Positions 55,134 through 64,000 of a stretch of DNA of 64,000 nt are shown here, piece by piece. Positions within the stretch are counted from its first letter, which is position 1, and the number at the start of each line of letters is the position of its first letter. The stretch is from Magicicada septendecula (Eukaryota; Arthropoda; Insecta; Hemiptera; Cicadidae): NCBI GenBank assembly GCA_034769895.1, contig JAWRYS010001465.1, positions 124,001-188,000 on the forward strand, given 5' to 3'. The notes under the pieces are model-generated. The model ran no database searches, was not told where the DNA came from, and saw only the letters and a list, made by a program, of their open reading frames with translations. Both the position numbers and the translations under genes were made by a program.

Positions 55134-57223
55134 TCCACGTGCCGCCCGAGGAGTGGACCCAAAAAATCAATGCATACAAGGTCATTTTTATTACGCACAA
55201 CAATGTTACCCATTTCAACCTGGGTATGTTGGTTCGGATATTTCGCTGTTTGGCAGATGTGGCATGAGCGGAGTATGGCCTTTATTTTCCTGGTCATATT
55301 TAGCCACACAAAATCCTCCCGCATTCCCAGGTAACATTTATAAGGCCCCGCATGAGCCAGACTCTCATGACACATCCAGGTGAGGTCTTCCACCATGGCG
55401 TCCGGTACCATAATCTTCCATCCGCCATTGATAATTTTATACACTACGTCTTTATATATTCTGTACTTAGGGTTTTCTTGTATCCGGATAGCGTCACATA
55501 TCCGCTTCAATTTTGTGTCCCGCTGTTGTTCCATACCAATATTTCTTAACTTATTTTTGAGACTGTCTTCTAATTTATATTTGACAGCTAGAATTTGAAC
55601 TTCCTGGTTATTAGACGCATGACGTTCTTCCACCATTGGAGGGTATCGGCTTAACGTGTCAGCTGCTTGGTTCTCGCTTGCCTTACAGTACTTAATGGTA
55701 AAGTCGTACTCTTGGATGGCCATGATCCAACGGGATATGCGAGCGTTCGCCAACTTGCAGCGCAACATGAACGATAAGGCCTGGTTGTCCGAAAGGATTT
55801 CGAAGTGTTGTCCAACCAGGTAATAACGAAATTTACTAATGCAGTACACAATAGCCAATATTTCTTTCTCCGATGTGAAATAGTTACGTTCGGCCCCTTT
55901 TAGTGACCTACTGCTGTGCGCAATTATTTTGTTTTCACCCTTCTCATTCCGTTGGTAGAGTACCCCCCCTATGGCGTAATCCGAAGCATCGCAATTCAGG
56001 ACATATGTGCCCCTTTTCTCAGGATGGAACACGTGCAGGTTCCTACTATACAAATTTTTAGTCGCGTCGAAAGCATGCTGATGACGCTCCTCCCATCTCC
56101 ATTTAGTACTCTTACGAAGCAGTTCTAACAACGGCTCAATTGTCCCAGAATATTCTGGCGTAAAACGTCTGAAGTAACCAGTCAATCCGAGGAACGCTCT
56201 GATATCCCTGGGTTTTGTGGGTTTCGGGAACTCCATGATCGCACGTATTTTTTCCGGGTCAGTTGTTATACCTTCCGCTGAGATAATATGTCCCAAAAAT
56301 TTAATTTGCGATTTCCCGAATTCACACTTTTCAAGATTGAGAGTCAGGTTAGCGGCTTGCAATTTCTGAAATACAATCTTGAGATGTTCAAGATGTTCTT
56401 CAAATGATTTGGATATGACCAAAATATCATCAACAAATATGCTGACGAAGTCCTCCACCTCGGGTCCCAGAGCTAACTCCAAACATCTGACCATGGCCGC
56501 TAAACTGGTAACCAAACCAAATGGAACTACTCTAAACTGATAGCATTTATTTCGATATAGAAATGCTGTGTATCTTCTCGACTCTTTGGCAAGGGGAATC
56601 TGCCAGAATCCACTTTTAAGATCAAGGCGAGACATGTATTTAACACCTTGACATTTTATGAATAGGTTCTCCGCATTCGGAGCACAGTCGTAGCATTTTT
56701 TTGTAATAGAATTTAGATTTCTCATGTCGAGACATAATCGAATGTCGTTATTTTTCTTTTTAACAACAACCATAGGATTTAAAAAATTGCTATCAGTTCG
56801 TTCAATCACACCATTCTGAAGCATACTCTTAACTTCGGCATCAACCTGTTGTTGATAGTGAAGGGGGATGGGGTACGTCTTCCGTACAAATTTATTTTCA
56901 TCAGTGACCTGAATACTGTGTTCATAAACATTCGTGACGGTGGGATTTTTTGAAAACACAGATTCGAATTTATCAAGCATACTTTGCAGCTTATCTTGCT
57001 CATTGCTCGTTATCTGCCTGCTGTGAGTCCGCATATTATGTGTTATCTTATCGGCAAGTTGAACCGCTGGGCGAGTTATAGTAATAGGTTCACAATCAGA
57101 CCCCGTCTTACCCCTCCTGCGTCCTAACCTGATATCGTGTTTACTATTATTTATAGTACATTTTAGTATTTTATTTGGAAAATCAATGTTCGCGTGCAGT
57201 TTATTTAATGTGTCCACTCCCAA
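55130..57223 (-). CDS. Gypsy pol: reverse transcriptase, RNase H, integrase N-terminus
   Basis: Copies element RNA into DNA in cytoplasmic particles. Residues about 117-310 are RT: YPIPLHYQQQVDAEVKSML, DIRLCLDMRNLN, SRLDLKSGFWQIPL, QFRVVPFGL and FVDDILVIS (catalytic DD at 265-266). KFLGHIISAEGI and FLGLTGYFRRF follow. RNase H spans about 405-530 with LNCDASDYAIGGVLY, SEKEILAIVY, ILSDNQAL and AADTLSRYP, so its acidic residues are present. The integrase zinc domain has H619, H624, C654 and C657. The frame ends just after CIDFLGPL, which holds the first integrase Asp. It opens inside the protease C-terminal motif (GVDTLNKL), overlapping the protease frame by 19 bases in a -1 register, so its first Met is not a natural start. 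Confidence 0.95.
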   Translation of the reverse strand: MGVDTLNKLHANIDFPNKILKCTINNSKHDIRLGRRRGKTGSDCEPITITRPAVQLADKITHNMRTHSRQITSNEQDKLQSMLDKFESVFSKNPTVTNVYEHSIQVTDENKFVRKTYPIPLHYQQQVDAEVKSMLQNGVIERTDSNFLNPMVVVKKKNNDIRLCLDMRNLNSITKKCYDCAPNAENLFIKCQGVKYMSRLDLKSGFWQIPLAKESRRYTAFLYRNKCYQFRVVPFGLVTSLAAMVRCLELALGPEVEDFVSIFVDDILVISKSFEEHLEHLKIVFQKLQAANLTLNLEKCEFGKSQIKFLGHIISAEGITTDPEKIRAIMEFPKPTKPRDIRAFLGLTGYFRRFTPEYSGTIEPLLELLRKSTKWRWEERHQHAFDATKNLYSRNLHVFHPEKRGTYVLNCDASDYAIGGVLYQRNEKGENKIIAHSSRSLKGAERNYFTSEKEILAIVYCISKFRYYLVGQHFEILSDNQALSFMLRCKLANARISRWIMAIQEYDFTIKYCKASENQAADTLSRYPPMVEERHASNNQEVQILAVKYKLEDSLKNKLRNIGMEQQRDTKLKRICDAIRIQENPKYRIYKDVVYKIINGGWKIMVPDAMVEDLTWMCHESLAHAGPYKCYLGMREDFVWLNMTRKIKAILRSCHICQTAKYPNQHTQVEMGNIVVRNKNDLVCIDFLGPLLGRHVE

Positions 57224-57720
57224 AATACATTATACACGAGTTTCTTGACAATAAGCACAGAGACTTCTACTTCCATTCCCTGAATGGATACTGTTATCAT
57301 AGCTTGACGGTCAACCCTCTGAGATTCACCCGTCGCTGATTTTATGATTTTGTGGGCTGCTGGCAGAATCGGGATTTTTTTAAAATGTTTCCTGTGCTTC
57401 TCTAGGAATCGCTCATCCATTAACGAGATTTCTGCGCCGCTGTCAAATAAAACTTCGCCGACACATCCGTTAATTTTCGCGTTGACAATGAGGTCAGTGT
57501 CATTTTCAACACTAATACCTTTCTCATTTTCCTTACTATGGTTATTGCAAATTAAACTATCTCTAATTACGGCAAGATATAGGCCGGACACTACAAATTT
57601 TCTCTTATAATTAGCATCTTTCACATTTGATTTATTGAACTGCTTTTTATAGTTACACCGGGCTTTTGAAACTTCATTCCTACCTTTACGTGTACTAGTT
57701 ATTTTGTTGCACGGACTCAC
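57205..57720 (-). CDS. Gypsy aspartic protease region
   Basis: Processes the Gag-Pol precursor. The frame contains VNAKINGCVGEVLFDSGAEI, with DSG as the catalytic triad of a retropepsin, followed by SLMDERFLEKH. IKSATGESQRV and VSIQGMEVEVSVLIV give the flap and second strand. The conserved ending (LG.D.L) is found in the next frame (57223 onward), so the frame breaks 6-7 codons early. The marked start at 57720 is a GTG, and the same frame is open upstream, overlapping the end of gag. Entry is therefore most likely by -1 frameshifting at 57738-57744 rather than by new initiation. Confidence 0.85.
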   Translation of the reverse strand: MSPCNKITSTRKGRNEVSKARCNYKKQFNKSNVKDANYKRKFVVSGLYLAVIRDSLICNNHSKENEKGISVENDTDLIVNAKINGCVGEVLFDSGAEISLMDERFLEKHRKHFKKIPILPAAHKIIKSATGESQRVDRQAMITVSIQGMEVEVSVLIVKKLVYNVFWEWTH

Positions 57721-57731
57721 GCCGTGCAGCC

Positions 57732-58940
57732 TTACACGTTTTTTGACTGTTCTATACCGGAATCCTCTTCCGCTACTACTGCTACTTTATTGGCATTAAA
57801 TTTTTGATTGGTATTTCTATTAGACATCTTAGGTCGTTGTTGTTGTTGCGACTGTGTTTGCTTGGTTTGATTTTGATATTGAAAACTTTTATGCGGTGTT
57901 TCATTACTGTTACCATTGATATTCGGGTTGTCGATACCTTCCCATTTTGCAAGTAATGTGAGTAGCTCGTCCCACGACTTAACTCCTTGCGTAAGGACGG
58001 CCACCTGTATCCCGCGTCCAAAGTGGTGCGCAAGTTTACTTACCATGTCAGGTTCGGTTAAGCTAGGCTCAAGATATCTAGCTCTGGATATCAACTGCAT
58101 CACATATGCATCTTTAGGACCTCTGGTATTGGAATATTTTCCAAACTCCAGCTGCGTACGTATCTTCCGCTGGATCTCCTCATTCCAGTATCTAGCTCTG
58201 AAATGTCTTACCAGGTCTTCCAACGTGTTGATTTTATCCTGGACGATACTAAACCACTCCGCAGCGGTACCCTTAAGTCGCCGCACTATGAAATTAATTC
58301 TATCAGCTTCACTTAAGGTATCACCAATTTGCTCCAGATCCCGCTGGCAAATTTGAATGAAATCCATGGGGTTTTCATTCTCCCGTCCATAAAATCTTTG
58401 CTGTGAATTAACGTCATCCAAAGTCTTATATACATACGTAGTACAGTTTAGTGGTGACGAGGTACTTTGCAATCGTGACACTTGCTGTTGCAGCTCTTGA
58501 ATCCGCACGTCTTGCTCAGCCATTAATTCACTCACCGTGGATCTGTGTTGTATTACCTGCTCCTCCACTCCAGCGAGTTTCGCACCATATTCATTAAGTC
58601 GTGACTTATTAACCTTCAAACTCGCCTCTATATCAGCTTTCATAGCTTCCACGGTCTCGCTAATACGCTTTTCTGCCGCTTCTATCATTTGTTTGCTTTG
58701 TTTAGATTGCTCCTGCACGGCCGCATATATTCTTTTGTTTTCGTCGTGGATCGATTTACTTCTTTTCTCGGCTTCTGCACTTCTTTTCTCGGCTTCTGCT
58801 GAAAGCTTCTGTATACTCATTTTCACCTCCTCTTGACGGGCTTTATTTTCCTCTTTATCCGCTTTCCGCTCTTCTTTACTGGTTTTCATTTCTTCTAATA
58901 AGGTCGCTAAAGCATTCTTGATTTCAGCAGTATCCGCCAT
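57732..58940 (-). CDS. Gypsy Gag
   Basis: Structural protein of the retrotransposon particle, 402 residues, starting at an ATG 442 bases inside the 5' LTR boundary. Residues 1 to about 155 are charged heptad-like helices (EEMKTSKEERKADKEENKAR, then repeats of AEAEKRS), a probable long coiled coil. Residues about 165-350 form a retrotransposon-Gag capsid domain with FYGRENENPMDFIQICQRDL, RLKGTAAEWFSIV, LVRHFRARYW and LTLLAKWEG. The C-terminus is Gln/Asn-rich (SQQQQRP) and lacks a CCHC zinc knuckle, so RNA binding may rely on its basic residues. The frame ends in a TAA six bases after a slippery heptamer. Confidence 0.93.
   Translation of the reverse strand: MADTAEIKNALATLLEEMKTSKEERKADKEENKARQEEVKMSIQKLSAEAEKRSAEAEKRSKSIHDENKRIYAAVQEQSKQSKQMIEAAEKRISETVEAMKADIEASLKVNKSRLNEYGAKLAGVEEQVIQHRSTVSELMAEQDVRIQELQQQVSRLQSTSSPLNCTTYVYKTLDDVNSQQRFYGRENENPMDFIQICQRDLEQIGDTLSEADRINFIVRRLKGTAAEWFSIVQDKINTLEDLVRHFRARYWNEEIQRKIRTQLEFGKYSNTRGPKDAYVMQLISRARYLEPSLTEPDMVSKLAHHFGRGIQVAVLTQGVKSWDELLTLLAKWEGIDNPNINGNSNETPHKSFQYQNQTKQTQSQQQQRPKMSNRNTNQKFNANKVAVVAEEDSGIEQSKNV
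57738..57744 (-). promoter_or_regulatory. -1 ribosomal frameshift site, A AAA AAC
   Basis: Near the end of gag the zero frame reads TCA AAA AAC GTG TAA. The heptamer A AAA AAC is in the canonical X XXY YYZ register, and the downstream protease frame is in the -1 phase relative to gag, so a single slip here fuses them. The slip site is known from several retroviruses. A downstream stimulatory structure has not been tested. Confidence 0.75.
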
Positions 58941-59381
58941 AATGATTAAAATTTAATTTAAAATTTAGTAAATTTAAATTTATTGATTTATACGCCAAGC
59001 AAGTTATTATTATCACAACAAGATTAGAACATATGGTAACCAGTTTATATGGACACAGAAAAAGCAGTTCAAAATATCAACATGTAAATACCTTATCTAA
59101 CATACAACAACTAATAATCTACCTCCAATATACTGATAAAATCTGTTCATATATGATATACAAGAGAATATGCACACTTGAAAAATTATATCCTCAGATT
59201 TTCATATGAACAATACACATACAATTATTACGTTAATTATACATATACGTCGGATTTTTCCAACAAATTTTATATTCATAGACAAATATATAATAGCGTA
59301 AAATTTCCGCTATTTTACGAGCCCTACGTTGCTAAGCGCCAAAATATCTCTATGCGACAACACAAATTACTAAACTATTGG
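58941..59381 (-). other. Gypsy 5' leader between LTR and gag
   Basis: AT-rich leader containing the candidate primer-binding site (59318-59341). The 110-codon plus-strand frame here is antisense and fortuitous. Confidence 0.65.
59318..59341 (-). promoter_or_regulatory. Candidate tRNA-Lys primer-binding site
   Basis: On the minus strand: TGGCGCTTAG, then CAACGTAGGGCTCG. The complement of the 3' end of an insect tRNA-Lys is TGGCGCCCAACGTGGGGC, so the match is good apart from a short internal insertion and one substitution. It lies about 41 bases from the shared LTR edge, or about 12 from a TGCGA...TTGCA-type boundary at 59353. If real, the LTR probably extends to 59353. Confidence 0.45.
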
Positions 59382-61062
59382 CGCATAGGATATGATAGTA
59401 TGTGTATTTCAAATTACAAGTCTATATTGGAGGGTTTAAGATTATTTATTGTACAAACACAAGTTATAGTTTATATGGTATATTTGAAATGTACAGAATG
59501 TAATGTTTGATATAGAGTCTTTCTTTTAAAATGTTAAATAATGTTCATACGCAAGACGTGATACGTTACATAAGAAGACTCCCACGATGATGTTGTTGAA
59601 GAGAAAGGCCGGTCTTTGCGGTATAGTTGGTTAGTCAGGTGTGGCTTACAAATGACAGACGTTTCACCAGAAACGTTTACAGCTGGGCTGGCGTCCTGTA
59701 ACAGCTGGGCTGGTCCTATAACAGCTGGGCTGGTGTCCTATAACAGCTGGGCTGGTGTCCTATAACAGCTGGGCTGATGTCCTATAACAGCTGGGCTGAT
59801 GTCCTATAACAGCTGGGCTGATGTCCTATAACAGCTGGGCTGATGTCCTGTAACAGCTGGGCTGATGTCCTGCAACAGCTGGGTTGATGTCCTGCAATTC
59901 CCACGATGAATCCGACACTTCGCACACACAACGGTACTACGGATTTTATTACTCGCAAAACTTATATAGAGTTTAAGACCAAGTAATATCTCAGGTGACA
60001 TTGAGTTTAATCTAATAACGGTATATTGAGCTTATACCTCTCCGGCTTCTTCAAGTGTTCTCGCGAATACCAAGGTCTACCGCGATCAGCAGACCACCCT
60101 ATGAGGAAATCTTGCACTAGCACGGAAACGTCTTGATGGAACTATTGCGTAACAATTAATGATACTGTCACTGCGGAAAATCTCGCACAGTGATACAGTT
60201 ACACTCACTTCTTACACACGTAATACTACAATATTAATATCGTGTGTAAAGATATAAAATCAATTGTTATGCATCACACGCGTTACTATCCCCGAAAAGT
60301 CTTAACAGATCCTTGCAAGCGGTAGAGTCTTGTACAAGGATTGTATGTACCGTTCGCGGAAGCAGCAGTGAAGAACTGCTTGTAATTTTTCGCACAATGC
60401 GTTAAAACACTGATGTGTGCAAATGTACTACACACACAGTTCTGAGTCTTCCCGTTTCGCTAACGACGAATAGTCTTGACAACACCTTGCAAGCGGTAGA
60501 ATTCTTGTACAAGGAGTGCACGTTCCGTTCGCGGTAGATGGCGTAGAAGAACTGCCTGTGTAACGACAGGCTTAAGAAAATTTTCAACCACCAGTCAGCA
60601 TTCTATTGGTGGATGGAAGTCACATGGTTAGTAAAGTGACCATGCACTTTTCATGCAGTAGAGTGCATTTACTTTGTAACAGCATGCATAGCGGTAATCA
60701 GACTACACGTATCTCATGCATGCTGCGTACATACTAATAATATACATGAATGTAAACAATAGTCCGACAGGTATAGGGATTGTAGCGATACACATGTCTC
60801 AGTTCAGCTAATGTCAAAACAACGATAATACTTCACGCACCGCCCGGGAACGTTTCCCACTCGCGCACGCGCGCACATTTCCACTAACACAGTACATGAA
60901 TAACCATAAATAATAATGCACAGTTTTTCTAAACTAAACCCTTAACCTTACTAAATACAATTGATAACAACCAAACTTAACCATCTAACAATATAATATG
61001 AATGTCCATTGTCTGTGTAATATATGAACTTGCCCCGCCTATCATGATCCTGTGATTCGTTG

Positions 61063-61064
<2 letters not shown>
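59382..61064 (-). repeat. 5' LTR of the Gypsy element
   Basis: 1683 bp; differences from the 3' LTR are noted there. On the minus strand a TATATAAG box is at 59961-59968, upstream of the 22-bp repeats, which would place those repeats in the transcribed part of the LTR. The sequence may extend to 59353, where TGCGAC would give a TG...CA LTR with imperfect inverted ends. Confidence 0.92.
59680..59897 (-). repeat. 22-bp minisatellite in 5' LTR, ten units
   Basis: Ten units; one more GATGTCCTATAA-type unit than in the 3' LTR, accounting exactly for the 22-bp length difference between the LTRs. Confidence 0.95.

Positions 61065-61117
<53 letters not shown>
61065..61117. repeat. (AT)n microsatellite
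   Basis: A run of about 26 AT units begins at the very end of the 5' LTR. It may have grown from an ATATAT target site. Confidence 0.95.
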
Positions 61118-61118
<1 letters not shown>

Positions 61119-62222
61119 CTCAAATTCCGAGGATTTATGAGTACTGAATACTGAATACAAATCCGCGCCGTTACATCGATTGCCACCAAATTTTGCACAG
61201 GCAACCTTTGACACCAGCCAAAAAATACTGTCTAACTTGGAATTTGATATTTTGCCCCGTTCGCACGATTTAGGCTCTTTTAATTATGACTTTCCGTTGA
61301 CGCGTATAAAGATGTCAACAACACCATGGAGACCACAATTAATTACCATAGTAACGAGTAAGTAAACAAATGATATTTAGCGCCATCGGAACTGTACAGT
61401 TAGAAAGAGAAAGATAAAGTCCGTTCCTGCAGTTTTAATGTTTTTAATATGCGATTTTATCAATAGATTTTGTATACAGATACATTTATATATATTTTGT
61501 AATTGTCTTAAACGTTTACAAAATTTTTGTTTATGTGTATTTCTGATGATACAATGAATAAGTAATGAAATATATTAAATACTACTACTAAGGATATCAA
61601 CAACACCATGGAGACCAGAATTAATTACTATAGTAACAAGTAAAAAAACAAAAGCTATTTAGCGGCACATTTTCGATGTTTTATATAATATGCGATTGTA
61701 TCGATATATTACGATGTGAAAAAGAAGAACTGTACTAATTGTAAATTGTCCTATTTCCTAATGCAAAGCAATAATAGGTGTTGTTTTCATTTGTGAGGTT
61801 AGGTGACAATGGTTTTTGGTTTTTAGTTTACTGGTGAAATAAATAAAAGCCATGGTTGAAGAAAACATAACGTTTAATGTGTATACACAATGCTTCTAAC
61901 ACAGTAACACTTAAAATAAAGAATTTAACGTTTTTAATTTAACAGGTACTTTATAAATATCTCCAAAGGCTTTATAAACAGCTACTTTCAAATCTCCAAA
62001 AGCTGTTGCACCAACATAATAATTTAGTACAATTTAAAATAGTACAGTTGTTGAAAACAGCTTTGGAGAGAATTTGCTAATGAGTATAAAATAATTATTA
62101 TACGAGCTGACGCCAAATAGACACAGACAATAAAAATTATATTAAAATACTTGCGTGTTTTAATACAAAAATTATATTAAGGTCAAATATTTGCGTGCAA
62201 AGCCGTGGGTAACTGCTACGGT
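61118..62222 (+). mobile_element. Non-autonomous Helentron-like element, near full length
   Basis: Contains the full series of landmarks: GCGCCGTTACATCGATTGCC, TGCACAGGCAACC, TGCCCCGTTCGCACGATTTA, two tandem CATAGTAAC modules (61318 and 61598), TTACGATGTGAAAAAGAAGA, GGTGACAATGGTTTTTGG, TCTCCAAAGGCTTTATAAAC and TTGCACCAACATAATAATTT. It ends with GCGTGCAAAGCCGTGGGTAA then CTGCTACG. It has no coding capacity. The tandem module matches the arrangement at 17660-18040 next to Helentron coding remnants, which ties the non-autonomous family to that protein. Confidence 0.7.
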
Positions 62223-62951
62223 TTTTTAATCTAAAGCTTGAAACTAAGCATTCAGATAAATTGAATTCAGATCATTAAATTCATATAAAATAAATTCTGT
62301 AACACTTAATTATTACTTACTGCATCCTAACGTTACATTACAGTAACCTTAATCATTTGTGAATTATTCTTGTACCAAGGATTTGAGCAAAGAAATATCT
62401 TCCAAATTTGTTTGTTAGTCATACCTTTTATATACACATTAGTTCACATTGTCTGTATGCATATTTGTTATTTCACTGTCTGTCTCTTAAAATAACCGAT
62501 AGCTGGCGTTTTTGTATACAGTAAACAATACAAGTTTTAAAATTTTTGATACAAACATGTTTCTTTGACTTGACAAATCACGATATTTACATTTTTCGTT
62601 TACAGTAATAATAAGTATCATTACAGGTAGGCACATGGACTTACAACAAACGTATAACTTACAAACAAACTTAGACTTATAACTTATCAAACTCAAACTT
62701 ATAACAAAAATACATAAGGATAATAAAAATTATACACTATGACACTAGAAAAACACATTATGTGAAAGACGAGAAATTAAAATTTGGGAACTTTGTAAAA
62801 TAGAAATTTTGATGAAACGTGAAGAATACTTATTCTAAATGTCTGACTTGTTATTCGCTCCCTATTACTGTATGTGCGACCGCAATAAAGGAAATTATTT
62901 TATGAGACGGTTTCTGTAGGAGTGAGTTCAGTTGTTTTGTAGCGTTGATAT
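62223..62951. other. No gene recognised
   Basis: AT-rich spacer. Nothing supportable. Confidence 0.5.
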
Positions 62952-63533
62952 TGTTACGACGGTGTAACTGATCGTCGTATGGTACAGTGGAAAACAAAAC
63001 ACATGACACCAATTACGTCACTAATCACCAGCTTTAATTATCACAATTAAGCAGTTTGTAATTAACTAGACAGTCTCTACAACAAATCAAATAAAAATTG
63101 TTCACACGCAATAAAAATGTTAACTGATATAAAACACAATTTTATTACAATTATCTCGCACAATTATAAAACACGTAATACTTCGCCACAATACTTCAAA
63201 CGGCACTGTGTATGTCGTCACTTGAACGTACTGTGTAATCACAGTGTCCGACAATAACACGAACCGCACTGTAATATATCGCAACTCAAACTGACTAAGC
63301 GTCCGCTGGGTACTTGTATTCATACCCCGTCAAAAATCTAGATTATTCCACATACTACGCATTAGCTCTACACTACGGCGTAATTTATTGCGGCCTTGAC
63401 ACAATACGCGCGGCTGGCGGCGTCTAGAAACGCCTCGCGAATGCATGTTGAAATCACGTACGCACATAGCATTACATTCGGATTCCTCTGGAACATTCGA
63501 TAAATACGTAGATGGTTCTGTAATGACGTAACA
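62952..63533 (-). mobile_element. Solo LTR, minus strand
   Basis: Plus-strand ends TGTTACGACGGTG and ATGACGTAACA form an inverted TGTTACG / CGTAACA pair. On the minus strand a TATGAATA box (about 63318) is followed by TTAGTCAGTTTGAG, a TATA-initiator pair. It is co-linear with 51674-52243, and partly with 50583-50900 and 28903-28992. Flanking ATAT (left) and ATGT (right) may be a decayed 4-bp target duplication. There is no internal region, so it is solo. Confidence 0.78.
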
Positions 63534-64000
63534 ATGTATTTCGTCCATATTATCATAGCTGTAATCAGTTATTAGCAAATAAATACACCTTAAAACCTTA
63601 TGTGACGTTTTCAAAAGGTAATCGGATTACGGACTAAAGTTCAAGGAAGCTAATAAAACTTGAAACTAAAGGAAATAATAAGATATTACTGAACGTAGCT
63701 AAAAGGGAACTCAAAATACTGAAACCTAGTAGTAAATGCAACTAATAATAATGTAATCGTAGTCCCTTGAGTATCACGTGTCTGACGCTTAAGCTGTACA
63801 ACATACGTTAATTAATTACTACCCAGCAAACAAATACGGGAGTTAGATTAAACACTATCCGCTGAGGTCTACGTTAAAACTTTATGCATCATCTAATTAA
63901 AACTTGTATCCTACGTTCACCAATATTATTAATATATGTCCATTGATAATAACTACGGAATACTAATATTGTTGCACTATATTGATTCTCTCGAGAAGTT
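63534..64000. other. No gene recognised
   Basis: AT-rich sequence to the window end. No supportable feature. Confidence 0.5.

Larger units (their letters stand above)
52267..61064 (-). mobile_element. Nearly complete Ty3/Gypsy LTR retrotransposon
   Basis: An 8.8-kb element on the minus strand: 5' LTR 59382-61064, gag 57732-58940, protease 57205-57720, RT-RNase H 55130-57223, integrase 54357-55133, 3' LTR 52267-53927. There is no env frame between integrase and the 3' LTR. Unusually long LTRs (about 1.7 kb), a gag without a CCHC knuckle and a tRNA-Lys-like primer site recall long-LTR Gypsy lineages such as Osvaldo/Ulysses; that placement is inference. Flanks carry ATATAT on both sides (52244-52249 and from 61065), a possible target duplication blurred by an AT microsatellite on the right. 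Confidence 0.93.

Overview
The window looks like an intergenic, repeat-dominated stretch of a eukaryotic nuclear genome, most likely an arthropod and probably an insect. The reasons are the low GC content, the long microsatellites, and the mixture of mobile elements: Penelope-like elements with GIY-YIG nucleases, Helentron-type rolling-circle elements, Jockey-like and other LINE fragments, mariner elements, and Ty3/Gypsy LTR elements with insect-style LTR promoters (TATA box plus TCAGT-like initiator). I found no host protein-coding gene, rRNA, tRNA or CRISPR array. The order or genus cannot be fixed from the sequence alone.

Layout. 1-7 kb: AT-rich DNA with a perfect-armed palindrome (2649-2803) and one copy of a diverged dispersed repeat (about 5960-6900). 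7.1-9.8 kb: a GC-richer decayed Penelope-like element (PLE), a Jockey-type endonuclease fragment on the other strand, and a second PLE tail. 10.5-12 kb: a LINE 3' fragment with an (AAG)n tail and a solo LTR. 13.5-15.9 kb: a 66-70 bp tandem repeat, a mariner with perfect terminal inverted repeats (TIRs), and a LINE tail. 16.4-20 kb: a PLE remnant, then Helentron coding remnants and related non-coding copies. 20.3-24.1 kb: the second copy of the dispersed repeat, a LINE 3' fragment and another Helentron-like copy. 25.1-28.6 kb: PLE pseudo-LTR inverted repeats, the best-preserved PLE (reverse transcriptase plus GIY-YIG nuclease, minus strand) whose 5' end is inverted, and a structure with 139-bp inverted arms carrying a Gypsy fragment. 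28.8-34.9 kb: LTR fragments, a 14-unit 39-bp minisatellite, and a cluster of elements built from a roughly 160-bp tandem unit. 35.7-48.6 kb: LINE 3' ends, a mariner C-terminal remnant, PLE termini, microsatellites and a duplicated 330-bp block. 49.4-52.2 kb: three solo or partial LTRs and PLE termini. 52.3-61.1 kb: a nearly complete Ty3/Gypsy retrotransposon on the minus strand. 61.1-64 kb: a Helentron-like element and another solo LTR.

The one set of genes that still reads as a working unit is the Gypsy element: 5' LTR (59382-61064), gag, protease, reverse transcriptase/RNase H, integrase, 3' LTR (52267-53927), all on the minus strand. Gag and protease are joined by a canonical -1 slippery heptamer six bases before the gag stop. 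The two LTRs differ by eye at two bases plus one 22-bp repeat unit, so the insertion is recent. Even so, the protease-RT and RT-integrase junctions each need another -1 shift, which suggests one-base lesions or assembly errors. Everything else is remnant. Family calls come from motifs read by eye, with no database search.
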